From the NCBI GenBank assembly GCA_964428355.1, contig CAYRYU010000124.1, positions 1 to 19,099 on the forward strand: DNA of 19,099 nt, given 5' to 3'. Of this stretch, positions 1-7,766 are shown one piece after another (position 1 is the first letter of the stretch; the number at the start of each line of letters is the position of its first letter). The notes under the pieces were generated by a model that was not told the origin of the DNA, did no database searches, and saw only the letters and a program-made list of their open reading frames with translations. The stretch is from CAYRYU01 sp964428355 (lineage in GTDB: Bacteria; Muiribacteriota; Ozemobacteria; Ozemobacterales; Ozemobacteraceae). A program made the translations under genes and the position numbers.

Positions 1-2
1 GG

Positions 3-1418
3 GAAGCTGCAGGATCGGAGGGAATCGTCAGGGGGATCCTCGATTCCGATGGAATCATGCGGTCCTTTACCGTGCGCGAAACCTCCCTCGGCGAGGAAAG
101 TTGCGTTCTGAAGGTATTCAAGACTCTCGCAAGCGGGGTGGGGGAGGTCCCGCCGGTTCCGGGCCCCAACGAGGGGTTGATCTCTTTCGCCACGAAAGAG
201 CATCCCATCCCCCAGGTCCGGGTCTGCGACCTCCTTTCCGGAGCCATTCCTCCGGAGGAACTGAACGGCAGGATCGTCGTCGTCGGTGCAACAGCGCTCG
301 CGCTGCACGATTTCCACCCAACCTCCCTGGGAGTCCAGGCGGGTCCGGAAATCCTGGCGGCATCACTAGATACGTTGTTGGGAAACCGGTTCGCTTCCAG
401 GCACCAAGGGACGGGCTGGCGTTTCCTGACCGCCTTGCTCGGTGCAACAGGAGCAACCATCGCCTTCGGACTCAGGACCTCCCGGCCTTGGCTGACGGCG
501 ATCCTGGGTGCGTTCGGAACGACGGGCCTGTTGGTTGCGCTGTCCATCATTTCCATGAATTTCTTTCCCCTCGGCCCCTTTCTGCTTTCATGGGTTGTCG
601 TCTTTTCCGTTCTTTACGGGGCGGGCTTGTTCCTCGAGTTCATCGATTACAGGCTCGTTAAGGCCGAAGCGGAGGCCGGGGGGGAGATCCAGACGCAGTT
701 CTTCCCGAAGGAGGATTGGCGGTCGGAAAAGGGTTACTGGTGCCGCGGAATGTGCATCCCCTGCGAGGAAGTCGGAGGGGACTATTACGATTTCCTTGCC
801 CAGCCTGATGGTTCACTTGTTTTCCTCATGGCGGACGTGGCAGGCCATGGGTTCGCGGCTGCACTGGTGACCACGATCGCAAAAACCGTGGTGGAGATGG
901 CCAACCTGGCGGGGAATACCGAGCCCGGGAAGCTCTTGACCTCTCTTGGAAACCTGATTTTCCGGCTCTCCCGGAAAAAACGGGCTATGACCGCCGTGGT
1001 GGGCCACCTCGACACGGAAAAGAACCTGGTGAATGTAGTTTCCGCTGGGCATCTTCCCCCGGTCCTTATCCGGAAAGACGGGACCCTGGTCGCCCTGGAG
1101 AGCCCCTCCTTCCCGCTTGGAATAACCCAAAGGGTCATCCTGAAACCGAAAGAGGTCGGCATGGAGCCGGGCGATACCCTGGTTCTCTACACGGACGGGA
1201 TCATCGAGGCGTTCAACTGGGATGGGAAGATGTACACGTTCGAACGCTGGTATTCCTTCCTGCAGAACACTCTCCCGCAGCTTTCAGGGGATTTCGACAT
1301 CACGAGACTTCTTCTCGAGGTCCGGGAACACACCTCCGGCCGGCCCTTTGCTGACGACGTGACCCTGCTCATCATCAAGCGTCTCGAAGCGGCCCCCAAC
1401 CCCGAACCCCAAAAGTAG
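3..1418 (+). CDS. CHASE2-domain membrane protein with SpoIIE-type PP2C phosphatase (5' end outside window)
   Basis: The reading frame is open from base 3 with no stop before the ATG at 57, and the codons before that ATG (ILDSDGIMRSFTV) look like CHASE2 sequence, so the true start lies upstream. The end of a CHASE2 extracytoplasmic sensor follows (LNGRIVVVGATA, then PEILAASLDTLL), then three predicted membrane helices at about 417-476, 489-551 and 576-644. A short linker (EAGGEIQTQFFP) leads into a SpoIIE/RsbU-like PP2C phosphatase with the metal-binding motifs VGGDYYDF (about 771-794), MADVAGHG (about 828-851), YTDGIIEA (about 1188-1211) and FADDVTLL near the end. Proteins of this design sense an external or membrane signal and dephosphorylate a cytoplasmic partner, often an anti-sigma-factor antagonist. 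No partner is visible here. The family call is firm; the target is unknown. Confidence 0.9.
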   Translation, partial: EAAGSEGIVRGILDSDGIMRSFTVRETSLGEESCVLKVFKTLASGVGEVPPVPGPNEGLISFATKEHPIPQVRVCDLLSGAIPPEELNGRIVVVGATALALHDFHPTSLGVQAGPEILAASLDTLLGNRFASRHQGTGWRFLTALLGATGATIAFGLRTSRPWLTAILGAFGTTGLLVALSIISMNFFPLGPFLLSWVVVFSVLYGAGLFLEFIDYRLVKAEAEAGGEIQTQFFPKEDWRSEKGYWCRGMCIPCEEVGGDYYDFLAQPDGSLVFLMADVAGHGFAAALVTTIAKTVVEMANLAGNTEPGKLLTSLGNLIFRLSRKKRAMTAVVGHLDTEKNLVNVVSAGHLPPVLIRKDGTLVALESPSFPLGITQRVILKPKEVGMEPGDTLVLYTDGIIEAFNWDGKMYTFERWYSFLQNTLPQLSGDFDITRLLLEVREHTSGRPFADDVTLLIIKRLEAAPNPEPQK

Positions 1419-1513
1419 GAAAGAGGCAGGGTTTCCTCGGGGCACAGAGGCACCGAGAACGTGCGAAAAACTCAACCGACGGAGGAAGGGATCGAGAACG
1501 AAGAATTTTTCGC

Positions 1514-1591
1514 CACGGATCAACACTGATCGACACTGATCGACACTGATTTTCCCCAAATCAAATCCGTGTCCATCCGTGAAAATCCGTG
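1514..1591. repeat. Intergenic repeat with 10-bp period and inverted ends, running into an assembly gap
   Basis: Bases 1518-1550 are three tandem copies of a 10-mer (GATCAACACT, then GATCGACACT twice) plus a partial GAT. Bases 1565-1591 repeat ATCCGTG three times, also spaced 10 bp. CACGGAT at 1514-1520 is the reverse complement of ATCCGTG at 1565-1571, and TGATTT (1547-1552) pairs with AAATCA (1558-1563), so a long hairpin can form. Similar sequences are seen as dispersed non-coding repeats in many environmental bacterial genomes. Sequence stops at the 100-N gap in mid-repeat, which is what a multi-copy repeat does to a short-read assembly. The flanking bases 1419-1513 hold no gene I can support. 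Confidence 0.8.
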
Positions 1592-1691
1592 NNNNNNNNN
1601 NNNNNNNNNNNNNNNNNNNNNNNNNNNNNNNNNNNNNNNNNNNNNNNNNNNNNNNNNNNNNNNNNNNNNNNNNNNNNNNNNNNNNNNNNNN
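1592..1691. other. Assembly gap (100 N placeholder)
   Basis: Exactly 100 N. The round length suggests a scaffold join of unknown size rather than a measured gap. It hides the rest of the repeat on its left and the start of the prepilin-like gene on its right. Confidence 0.95.
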
Positions 1692-2153
1692 CTCGCGATC
1701 GCTTTTTTCGTTCTCGCGTTCCTCCCGATAATGCGGCTGTTTTCCGAAGGAGGTATCTCCCAGCAGAAGATGGTCCGCGACTTCCCCGTGGCTCTCAATA
1801 TCGCCGAACGGGTTGTCAATACCATCGAAAACGAGATCGAGGAAGGGCGCTTGAACATGTCCGCCTTTGCCACCTCCGACCCCGACGGCGTGGATATCAC
1901 CCAGATGGTCCTCGAAAACCAGGCCGTGCTCGAGGCGTTGAAGAATTTCTCGGGCCAGGAAATGGGGAAATCCACCAAGTTCATTCCCAATTTCAAGGCG
2001 AAACTCCTGGTCAGGAACTGGAAAGACTCAAGCGGAAGCGAGAATCCCGATGTCGCGGACATCCGGTTGAACTTTTTCTGGGTCGACAGAAACTCGGGGG
2101 GAAACACCCCCAAACACAAGATCATTCTCTGTCTTCTCAAGAACAAGAAATGA
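1692..2153 (+). CDS. Prepilin-like protein, PilV/GspI type (5' end lost in gap)
   Basis: The visible part begins inside a hydrophobic helix (LAIAFFVLAFLPIMRLF) and continues into a polar amphipathic stretch containing ALNIAERVVNTIENEIEEG, followed by a small C-terminal domain. That is how a type IV prepilin or pseudopilin reads after its cleavage site. The missing residues should include the short leader and the G/F-T-x-x-E motif. It is the first of three prepilin-like genes in a row (14 nt before the next). The order matches both pilV-pilW-pilX minor pilin clusters and gspI-gspJ-gspK pseudopilin clusters, which cannot be separated here. Minor pilins or pseudopilins prime assembly of the fibre in the inner membrane. 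Family assignment rests on the helix and the gene order. Confidence 0.7.
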   Translation, partial: LAIAFFVLAFLPIMRLFSEGGISQQKMVRDFPVALNIAERVVNTIENEIEEGRLNMSAFATSDPDGVDITQMVLENQAVLEALKNFSGQEMGKSTKFIPNFKAKLLVRNWKDSSGSENPDVADIRLNFFWVDRNSGGNTPKHKIILCLLKNKK

Positions 2154-2167
2154 GGCAGGGGAGGAAA

Positions 2168-2677
2168 ATGGAGACCATGGGCCGGAAAGGGTTTTCCTTC
2201 ACCGAACTCATGGTCTATGTCGTACTTTTTGCCCTTTTCATGGGAATGGCAACCGGGATTTTCTACTGGTCCCGCCAAAGCCTGGGAGGGATGAAACGGT
2301 TGGACAACTTCCAGGGCCTGCGGATGGCTTCGATGAGGATCACCGATGAGCTCTCCTACGGGGTCAGGATCCTCTATCCACCCGTTGATCAGAAGGTCCA
2401 TCATCAGCTGGTTTTCCGAAACAACCGGAACGAGATCGTGGCGGTCTTCCTTGACAAGCAGAGCCGCCTCACCCTGATCGATTACGAGGAGTTCAAAGCC
2501 GGAAAATCGACCGGGAAGCGGGTTCTTGCCGACCGGGCCATCGAGTTCTGCGTCGAGCGCCCGGACAACCATCTCCTGAAGTTCAACGTAAGGATCCTGG
2601 ACGAGAAGAACGTCGAGTTCGTCCTCGCAAATGCGGTGAAGATGAGGAATACCGATATCAATGAACCTTTGGAATAG
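2168..2677 (+). CDS. Prepilin-like protein, PilW/GspJ type
   Basis: 169 residues from the ATG at 2168. The N-terminus has a clear prepilin peptidase site, GRKG/FSFTELMVYVVLF, with Phe at +1 and Glu at +5 of the mature protein, followed by one long hydrophobic helix. An alternative ATG at 2177 would still keep the leader. GGGGAGG at 2158-2164 is the likely ribosome binding site for either start. The remainder is a small globular domain with no motif I recognise. Position two of the three-gene prepilin cluster fits PilW or GspJ. It is expected to be cleaved and methylated by the prepilin peptidase and to join the tip complex of a type IV pilus or type II secretion pseudopilus. Confidence 0.75.
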   Translation: METMGRKGFSFTELMVYVVLFALFMGMATGIFYWSRQSLGGMKRLDNFQGLRMASMRITDELSYGVRILYPPVDQKVHHQLVFRNNRNEIVAVFLDKQSRLTLIDYEEFKAGKSTGKRVLADRAIEFCVERPDNHLLKFNVRILDEKNVEFVLANAVKMRNTDINEPLE

Positions 2678-2704
2678 CCCGGGGATTGCCGAGGAGGAGA
2701 TCCT

Positions 2705-4468
2705 ATGAAGAAACGTGGATTCGCAATTCCGACGACAATTGTCCTCATTTCCGTCCTTTTCATGTTCGTGGCGGGGTTGATGAAGTATTCGGGCCAGGAG
2801 ATGACGAACGTCAAACGGGTCGTCAACTACAAACAGGCGGAGCTCCTCGCCTATTCCGGGATCAACTGGGCATCCACCGAGCTCCAGAAAGGGCGATGGT
2901 GGGTGAAGGGAAAAAAGTTCGATCCCAAGAGCAAGGTCGATAGGGCGACCGGCGGAACCCAGGGCATGACGCCGTTCGGGCCCGATATGGGTAAAGCCTA
3001 CGTCGTCTGTGAGGAGTTCGAGTCAGCCAACCCATCGCCGGTTTCGGGGTATGACAATGTCCAGAGACTCGACCACATCCGTGTCTATTCGATCGGCGAG
3101 TACGAAGGCCAGAGAGTCCTCGTATACGGGAAGTTCATCATGAGTCCCGAGCCATTCCTCAACTCCGATTCAACCGATGGGGCCGAGGTCGAGGCGGGGC
3201 CGGTCAATCCGGAAGACGGAACCGTCAACGTCCTCATACCCCGCCCATGGTCCCAGGATGGGCCTGTCCCCACCTACATGCGGATCCGCTCCCTTTCCTG
3301 CGCCGCTGGTCTGAAGATCGATCCCAACAGCATTCTCGGCACCCTCGAACCCCACCCGGATGACCCGATCAACTACATCACCATGACCTGGGACATCAAA
3401 TCGCCCGTTTTCGGGTTCCTCGAAAAGGTCAACATGACCATTGGGCAGAAGGTCCGGGCGGACGAGGTTTTCGGGGTCTGCAAGGACGAACTCATGACCG
3501 CGGCCCGTGCCTCTTCGACCCTGAAAAAGATGGTTCGGATCACCAAGATCGCGAACCGCGAGATCACGGATCTCGACCTCACCGATTTCGATATTCGCAG
3601 AGCCAAGATCGACCCGATGATCAAGAAGCTTTCCCAGGATTACGTAGTCAACTACGCCAAGAACCTGGATGCCTCGGATAAGCTCGAGGATTCGTTCAAT
3701 TCCCCCCCTCTCCCCAAACTGACCACCGAGGATGATGTTCTCCAGAAACTGGAAATCGTTCCCCCAAGCGCCTCTCTCGATCCCGAAAGGTCGGGAAACA
3801 CCTTCATGCGTGACATGCTGAACAAGTGGATCATCCCCGGACTCCCCGCGAACCTCCGGAAGCCCTTTCCTCCGGGGGCGGAGTACCACCTGGGGGTGGG
3901 AAAGAGCAATCCCCGGCCGGAGATCATCGAGGTCCTCACCAAGTTCGGAAGGTTGGGGGATATCGAAACCGAACCACGCCGCCATCCCGAATTGTACCAG
4001 ATCCTGGGAACCGACAAATACCTGGAAGTAATGGACCCGGACATCACCCGCAACGTCGGGGATTTCATCCATCGGGCGACCATGCTTCCCGATGCTGCCA
4101 AGAAGATCACGATCACCTTCGACAAGGGCACCCCCCTCGAGGATGCGCCCTTCAAGGCGAAGGTTCTTGCCGGGTTGATCAATCCCGCGGATTACTGGTG
4201 GTGGTCGTCAAAAAACGGCTGGTACACTATGCCCACGATCACGATCGAGGCGGTGGAGATCCCCTACAGCTATGTGAACAAGACCACGGGAACCCCGTTC
4301 TCGATGGAACTCGGGTTCGTCCTGAACTACCTCCGGAAACACTACGACGAGGGAATGGCCCTTCCCCCCACCGGAACGATCCGGGCTCCCAGCGACCAGA
4401 GCGACACTCCCCAGGCCCCCGGCCCTCCCGACTCGACAGGGTGCAAATACACCGGGGTCTCATCGTAG
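2705..4468 (+). CDS. Large prepilin-like protein (PilX/GspK-type N-terminus) with a lipoyl-like segment
   Basis: 587 residues; a strong ribosome binding site (GAGGAGGAG) precedes the ATG. The N-terminus KKRG/FAIPTTIVLISVLF reads as a prepilin leader and helix, but position +5 of the mature form is Thr, not Glu, as is common in GspK and PilX. GspK is about 300 residues and PilX about 200, so this protein is much larger. Residues about 174-260 (3224-3484) follow the pattern of a lipoyl/biotinyl-type barrel-sandwich hybrid: VLIPRPW, then GLKIDPNSILGTLE, then IKSPVFGFLEKVNM and GQKVRADEVFGV. No modifiable lysine is seen at the hairpin tip. The C-terminal half (about 260-587) is unrecognised; the last 30 residues are Pro/Ser/Thr-rich. 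As third gene of the cluster it is likely the tip-capping minor pilin or pseudopilin. The function of the extra domains is unknown. Confidence 0.65.
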   Translation: MKKRGFAIPTTIVLISVLFMFVAGLMKYSGQEMTNVKRVVNYKQAELLAYSGINWASTELQKGRWWVKGKKFDPKSKVDRATGGTQGMTPFGPDMGKAYVVCEEFESANPSPVSGYDNVQRLDHIRVYSIGEYEGQRVLVYGKFIMSPEPFLNSDSTDGAEVEAGPVNPEDGTVNVLIPRPWSQDGPVPTYMRIRSLSCAAGLKIDPNSILGTLEPHPDDPINYITMTWDIKSPVFGFLEKVNMTIGQKVRADEVFGVCKDELMTAARASSTLKKMVRITKIANREITDLDLTDFDIRRAKIDPMIKKLSQDYVVNYAKNLDASDKLEDSFNSPPLPKLTTEDDVLQKLEIVPPSASLDPERSGNTFMRDMLNKWIIPGLPANLRKPFPPGAEYHLGVGKSNPRPEIIEVLTKFGRLGDIETEPRRHPELYQILGTDKYLEVMDPDITRNVGDFIHRATMLPDAAKKITITFDKGTPLEDAPFKAKVLAGLINPADYWWWSSKNGWYTMPTITIEAVEIPYSYVNKTTGTPFSMELGFVLNYLRKHYDEGMALPPTGTIRAPSDQSDTPQAPGPPDSTGCKYTGVSS

Positions 4469-4472
4469 AAGT

Positions 4473-4493
4473 TCCGGGCCTATTTCTCCCGGA
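4473..4493. terminator. Small hairpin between convergent genes
   Basis: TCCGGG (4473-4478) pairs with CCCGGA (4488-4493) around a 9-nt loop, just after the stop of the plus-strand pilin-like gene and across the 3' end of the minus-strand FecR gene. There is no U-run on either strand, so a role in termination is only a guess from position. Confidence 0.25.
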
Positions 4494-5103
4494 TCCACTT
4501 TCCGTTCATCTTTATGAAACGGAACTCTTCGTCGACCGGGTTATAGGCCGCGGCTTCACCGATCTTTCCCGACGACTGGACGACGATCTTCTGGAGGGGG
4601 GTCAGGATCTTCATTTCGCCCGTCTTATCCGCGGTGAAAGAGATGCTGCCTTCCTCGAGGCCGATCGTGCTCGAATCGGTGGCGATCTTTATGAAGAAGC
4701 GGGTTCCCAGGATCGCGGTCACCCCGTGGGGACTCCTGATCTGGAGCTGCTCTTTCTGCTTCGGGAGTTTGTACCAGACCGCGCCCTCCGTCTGATTGCC
4801 AAGATTGCGGTCTTTGCCGATTTCGAACAGGGAGTCGGGCATCACATCGAGTTCGCCCCCTTCGTTGAAAACGATCTTGACACGGCCGTCATCCCCTGTT
4901 TTGACCGTTGCTCCCGACTGCAGGACGTCACCTTCCTTTGCGTCGGAAAAAGCCCCCTCCGAATTCGGCCGCGCCTGAACGGTTCCCGTCACTCCCTGGA
5001 GTTTAGCGGAAAAGACCTGGGCGGCACCGCAACCCAGGAACGTCGCCGAGACGGAAAGGGCAATCAAAAGGGCCAAAAGGGCTGAAATCGCGTTCTTTTT
5101 CAT
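4480..5103 (-). CDS. FecR-domain lipoprotein
   Basis: 207 residues from the ATG at 5103 (MKKNAISALL), preceded by AGAGG four bases upstream. A second in-frame ATG at 5115 overlaps the stop of the upstream gene as ATGA and may be the coupled start. The signal peptide ends in FLGC, a plausible lipobox with Cys25, so the mature protein should be lipid-anchored. The body is a FecR domain: QGVTGTVQARP, GDVLQSGATVKTGDDGRVKI, then SPHGVTAILGTRFFIKI, GLEEGSISF and LTPLQKIVV. Classical FecR proteins relay a periplasmic iron signal to a sigma factor. Here no sigma factor, TonB receptor or transmembrane helix is present, so this is a stand-alone FecR fold. It is the last gene of the four-gene minus-strand unit. 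Confidence 0.85.
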   Translation of the reverse strand: MKKNAISALLALLIALSVSATFLGCGAAQVFSAKLQGVTGTVQARPNSEGAFSDAKEGDVLQSGATVKTGDDGRVKIVFNEGGELDVMPDSLFEIGKDRNLGNQTEGAVWYKLPKQKEQLQIRSPHGVTAILGTRFFIKIATDSSTIGLEEGSISFTADKTGEMKILTPLQKIVVQSSGKIGEAAAYNPVDEEFRFIKMNGKWIREK

Positions 5104-5111
5104 GAAACCTC

Positions 5112-5510
5112 TCATTGCCAGTTCGGAGTATAGGTTTTCAATGTCAATCTTACCATCCTGTAGATGAAATAGGCCACCAGGAAGGTCATTATGTAATAGA
5201 CCTCCTTGGCGAGATCCTCACGTTTCACGTCAAGGAATGGAGTCCCGGGGGCGTCTGGCAAGACCTTCACCGTCACCTTCTGGTTGAGGACGAACTTCCC
5301 TTTATCCTTCGTCCGGAGGCTTTTTACGTATTTCTGGCCCTTCACGAGATACTCGAGCCTGACGTAGGTATACTCCGGAGTGGGTTCCGTCTCGACGACC
5401 AGGGCTTCGACGGAGATAGCCCCATTTTGGAGGTGGACTCGCGAAACCGCGTATGAATAGGCGAACCAGATCACGATACCGATCAGGACGGTTATGACAA
5501 AATCACGCAT
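5112..5510 (-). CDS. Small two-helix membrane protein of unknown function
   Basis: 132 residues from the ATG at 5510; a TTG at 5519 would add three residues, and neither start has a strong ribosome binding site. There is a membrane helix at the N-terminus (FVITVLIGIVIWFAYSYAV) and another near the C-terminus (YYIMTFLVAYFIYRMVRL). Between them lies a soluble domain of about 80 residues rich in beta-type sequence (YTYVRLEYLVKGQKYVKSL, then KVTVKVLPD). The plan loosely resembles DUF3592-type proteins, but I am not confident of that. It follows the CoA-transferase gene by about 18 nt and its stop overlaps the optional upstream start of the FecR gene, so it is probably co-translated with FecR and may act with it at the envelope. 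Confidence 0.65.
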   Translation of the reverse strand: MRDFVITVLIGIVIWFAYSYAVSRVHLQNGAISVEALVVETEPTPEYTYVRLEYLVKGQKYVKSLRTKDKGKFVLNQKVTVKVLPDAPGTPFLDVKREDLAKEVYYIMTFLVAYFIYRMVRLTLKTYTPNWQ

Positions 5511-5528
5511 TTCCGTCAACCGGGGGGA

Positions 5529-6716
5529 TCAGATCACACCGCGGTTTTTCATCCCTTCCAATTCGTCCGCGGAAAGCCCGAGCATGGCCCCGTAGACGGC
5601 AGCGTTGTCATGGCCGAGAACGGGTGCAGGGGCGGAAACCTCCGAGTGGGTGTCGGAGAACTTGATGGGAACCCCGGGCACCTTCAACCGGCCGGCGATC
5701 GGATGGGTCAGCTCGACGAGCATTTTTCTGGCGATGACGTGGGGATCCTCGAGGACCTGCCGGATGTCGTTGATGGGGCCGCAGGGGATTCCACCCTTTT
5801 GCAGGATCTCTAGCCACTGCGCGGTATCTTTCTTCCGCGTGGCCTTGTTGAGCTTTTTCTCGAGCTCGATCCAGTTTTCCACGCGGCCTGGGTTGTCCGC
5901 GAAGCGGGGGTCGCCCGCCAGCTCCGGAATTCCAGCCAGAGTGCAGAACTTCCGCCAGAGGTCGTCGTTTCCGCAGGCGATGTTCATGCTGCCGTCCCGG
6001 GTCACCAGGGTCGCGAATGGGGCGATGGACGGATGGCGGTTTCCGATGGGCTCGGGGCTCTTCCCGGTCGTGGAAAAGCGGGAAATGGCATTCTCCAGGA
6101 TCGCGACCATGCAATCCAGCATTCCCACGTCGACCAGTTGCCCCTTCCCGGTCTTCTCACGGGAATGGAGCGCGGCCAGGATTCCCACCGTGGTGAAGAC
6201 CCCGGCGAAGATGTCGGCGATCGAGCTTCCGACCTTGGTGGGATGATGGGAATCGGGGCCGGTGATGCTCATGAGCCCGCCCATTCCCTGGATGATCAGG
6301 TCGTAAGCCGGCCGGTCGCTGTAGGGGCCGTCCTGGCCGAACCCGGAGGACGCGGCGTAGATGAGCTTCGGGTTGTGCCCAACGAGGTTGTCGTAACCGA
6401 GGCCCAGCTTGGCCATGACTCCGGGTTTGAAGTTCTCCACCAGGATGTCGGCCTTCTTTACGAGCCCGATGAGGATTTCCTTCGCTTCGGGAGCCTTGAG
6501 GTTCAGGGTGACGCTCTTCTTGCCGCGGTTGATGCTCATGAAGTAAGCGCTTTCCCCGTTGATGAAAGGCCCGAAGGAACGCGAATCGTCGCCGGTCTTC
6601 GGACGCTCGATCTTGATGACGTCCGCGCCCATGTCGGCAAGGAGCATGGCGCAGAAAGGCCCAGCCAAAACGCGGGTCATGTCGAGGACGGTAATTCCGG
6701 AAAGGGGGCCGGCCAT
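5529..6716 (-). CDS. Class III CoA-transferase (CaiB/BaiF family)
   Basis: 395 residues from the ATG at 6716 (MAGPLSGITVLDMTRVLAGP), the usual family start. A GTG at 6728 would add four residues. The N-terminal Rossmann-like domain carries LLADMGADVIKIERP. GSSIADIFAG holds the expected catalytic aspartate (about D168), matching Asp169 of formyl-CoA transferase by my recollection of that sequence. GKGQLVDVGMLD and the C-terminal GGIPCGPIN segment are also family features. These enzymes move CoA between carboxylic acids through an enzyme-bound anhydride; some members, such as alpha-methylacyl-CoA racemase, epimerise acyl-CoAs instead. The substrate cannot be read from sequence. The gene begins 2 nt after the hydrolase stop, so the two are probably translated together and may act on one carboxylate pathway. 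Confidence 0.93.
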   Translation of the reverse strand: MAGPLSGITVLDMTRVLAGPFCAMLLADMGADVIKIERPKTGDDSRSFGPFINGESAYFMSINRGKKSVTLNLKAPEAKEILIGLVKKADILVENFKPGVMAKLGLGYDNLVGHNPKLIYAASSGFGQDGPYSDRPAYDLIIQGMGGLMSITGPDSHHPTKVGSSIADIFAGVFTTVGILAALHSREKTGKGQLVDVGMLDCMVAILENAISRFSTTGKSPEPIGNRHPSIAPFATLVTRDGSMNIACGNDDLWRKFCTLAGIPELAGDPRFADNPGRVENWIELEKKLNKATRKKDTAQWLEILQKGGIPCGPINDIRQVLEDPHVIARKMLVELTHPIAGRLKVPGVPIKFSDTHSEVSAPAPVLGHDNAAVYGAMLGLSADELEGMKNRGVI

Positions 6717-6718
6717 CT

Positions 6719-7612
6719 TCACTTCCACCTCTGGTATGGGATCCGGGTCGCGGGCTCGAATGCCGAACGGCCCTGTTGGAGAATCCCCTCGTAGGAAAGA
6801 ACGTTCCGGTCTTCGAGGTGGTCGAAGGTCTGGAGGGAACTGTTGTTGGGAATCACCGTCTTGATCGGATCGGGATCTAGTTCCGCCCAGATGAACTCGT
6901 CACAAGCCCTCGCCTGCGCCATTTTCACCCCGGAGGGGTGGACGATCATCGAGGAACCGAAGAAATACGACCCACCCGAATCCAGTCCGACGCTGTTGGT
7001 GGCGATCCAGTAGACGTGATTGTCGTAGGCCCGGGCACGGTTCGTCAGCTCCCAGTGGTCGAAAGTCCTCATGAATGCGCTCGGGCGGCAGATTATCTCC
7101 GCACCCTGCAAGGTAGTCACCCGGGCCAGTTCGGGGAAATCGCCGTCGTAGCAGATGACGATCCCGATGCGGCCTATGGGAGTGTCGATACAGCACGGGG
7201 CCGTTCCGGGGGTCGTCCAGCCGCCGCCCTCACGCCTTTCGGATGGGAACGGATGCGTTTTTCGATAGACCCCGAGAATTCCGTCCGGGCCGATCAGTGC
7301 GGCGCTGTTGTAGACTATCTCAGGCCGCTTTCCCCTTTCGTATGTGGGGAAGACGATGTATGCCCCGAGTTCCTTGGCCCATTTCTGGCCGACCTCGGTG
7401 AGCCGGCCGGGGATCGTGTCGACCGCTTCCCAGAGATCCTTGATGGAACCGACAGGGGTGAAGCCGGTGGTGAAAGACTCGGGAAGGACGATCAGGTCGG
7501 CATGGGAAACCCGTTTGCACTCCCGGATGATCTCCCCGGCCCGTTGAAGGTTCCTGTCGACCGCCATCGGTTGTACGGAAAACTGGACGGCGGCGGTGAC
7601 GATTCGTTTCAT
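6719..7612 (-). CDS. Carbon-nitrogen hydrolase (nitrilase superfamily)
   Basis: 297 residues. The ATG at 7612 is preceded by AGGAGGA with good spacing. The catalytic triad of the superfamily is present: Glu45 in LPESFTTGF, Lys118 in YRKTHPFPSE and Cys154 in VICYDGDFPE. RARAYDNHVYWIATN and the FFGSSMIVHPSG segment are typical of the amidase branches rather than true nitrilases. The protein should cleave a C-N bond in a small amide, carbamoyl compound or omega-amide in the cytoplasm; substrate unknown. It is the first gene of the minus-strand unit, with a promoter-like element about 80 nt upstream. Pairing with a CoA-transferase suggests that the acid it releases is then activated as a CoA ester, which is inference. 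Confidence 0.92.
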   Translation of the reverse strand: MKRIVTAAVQFSVQPMAVDRNLQRAGEIIRECKRVSHADLIVLPESFTTGFTPVGSIKDLWEAVDTIPGRLTEVGQKWAKELGAYIVFPTYERGKRPEIVYNSAALIGPDGILGVYRKTHPFPSERREGGGWTTPGTAPCCIDTPIGRIGIVICYDGDFPELARVTTLQGAEIICRPSAFMRTFDHWELTNRARAYDNHVYWIATNSVGLDSGGSYFFGSSMIVHPSGVKMAQARACDEFIWAELDPDPIKTVIPNNSSLQTFDHLEDRNVLSYEGILQQGRSAFEPATRIPYQRWK

Positions 7613-7651
7613 TCGGCTCCTCCTGGCGGTTTAAGCGGGGAATTCCGGCTC

Positions 7652-7664
7652 GGGGAGACTCCCC
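7652..7664. promoter_or_regulatory. Perfect 13-bp palindrome in the hydrolase leader
   Basis: GGGGAGACTCCCC lies between the presumed transcription start (near 7688) and the ATG at 7612. It could be a dimeric regulator site or a small RNA hairpin. Nothing else supports either reading. Confidence 0.2.
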
Positions 7665-7694
7665 AGATGTGAAAGAAAGCCATGTTTCCGGCGA

Positions 7695-7706
7695 ATTGTA
7701 TCACAT
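7695..7706 (-). promoter_or_regulatory. Promoter -10 element for the hydrolase operon
   Basis: On the minus strand the bases read ATGTGATACAAT, a TACAAT -10 box with TGTG just upstream. No good -35 box is seen at 16-18 nt. The element matches the WTGNGNTANAAT pattern of the other four promoter candidates in this window. It lies 82 nt before the hydrolase ATG in the only sizeable gap between the two minus-strand operons. The neighbouring sequence CCGAAGTGCACTTTTCGG (7715-7732) is partly palindromic and could be an operator or a weak hairpin. Confidence 0.55.
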
Positions 7707-7766
7707 TTCCGCCCGAAGTGCACTTTTCGGAAGGGGGGAAGCAGGGCGGCACGTGGCCTGGCAGTT

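Noticed and set aside
3170..4072. A 300-codon open frame on the minus strand inside the large pilin-like gene
   Set aside because: Antisense shadow without ribosome binding site, motif or plausible composition.
3826..5085. A 419-codon plus-strand frame running from the pilin-like gene across the FecR gene
   Set aside because: It overlaps the pilin-like gene in another frame and then runs antisense to FecR. The recognised FecR motifs and signal peptide on the other strand decide it.
7715..7732. A terminator after alr formed by CCGAAGTGCACTTTTCGG
   Set aside because: The stem is short and no U-run follows on the minus strand. It sits beside the next promoter and is more likely an operator or chance.
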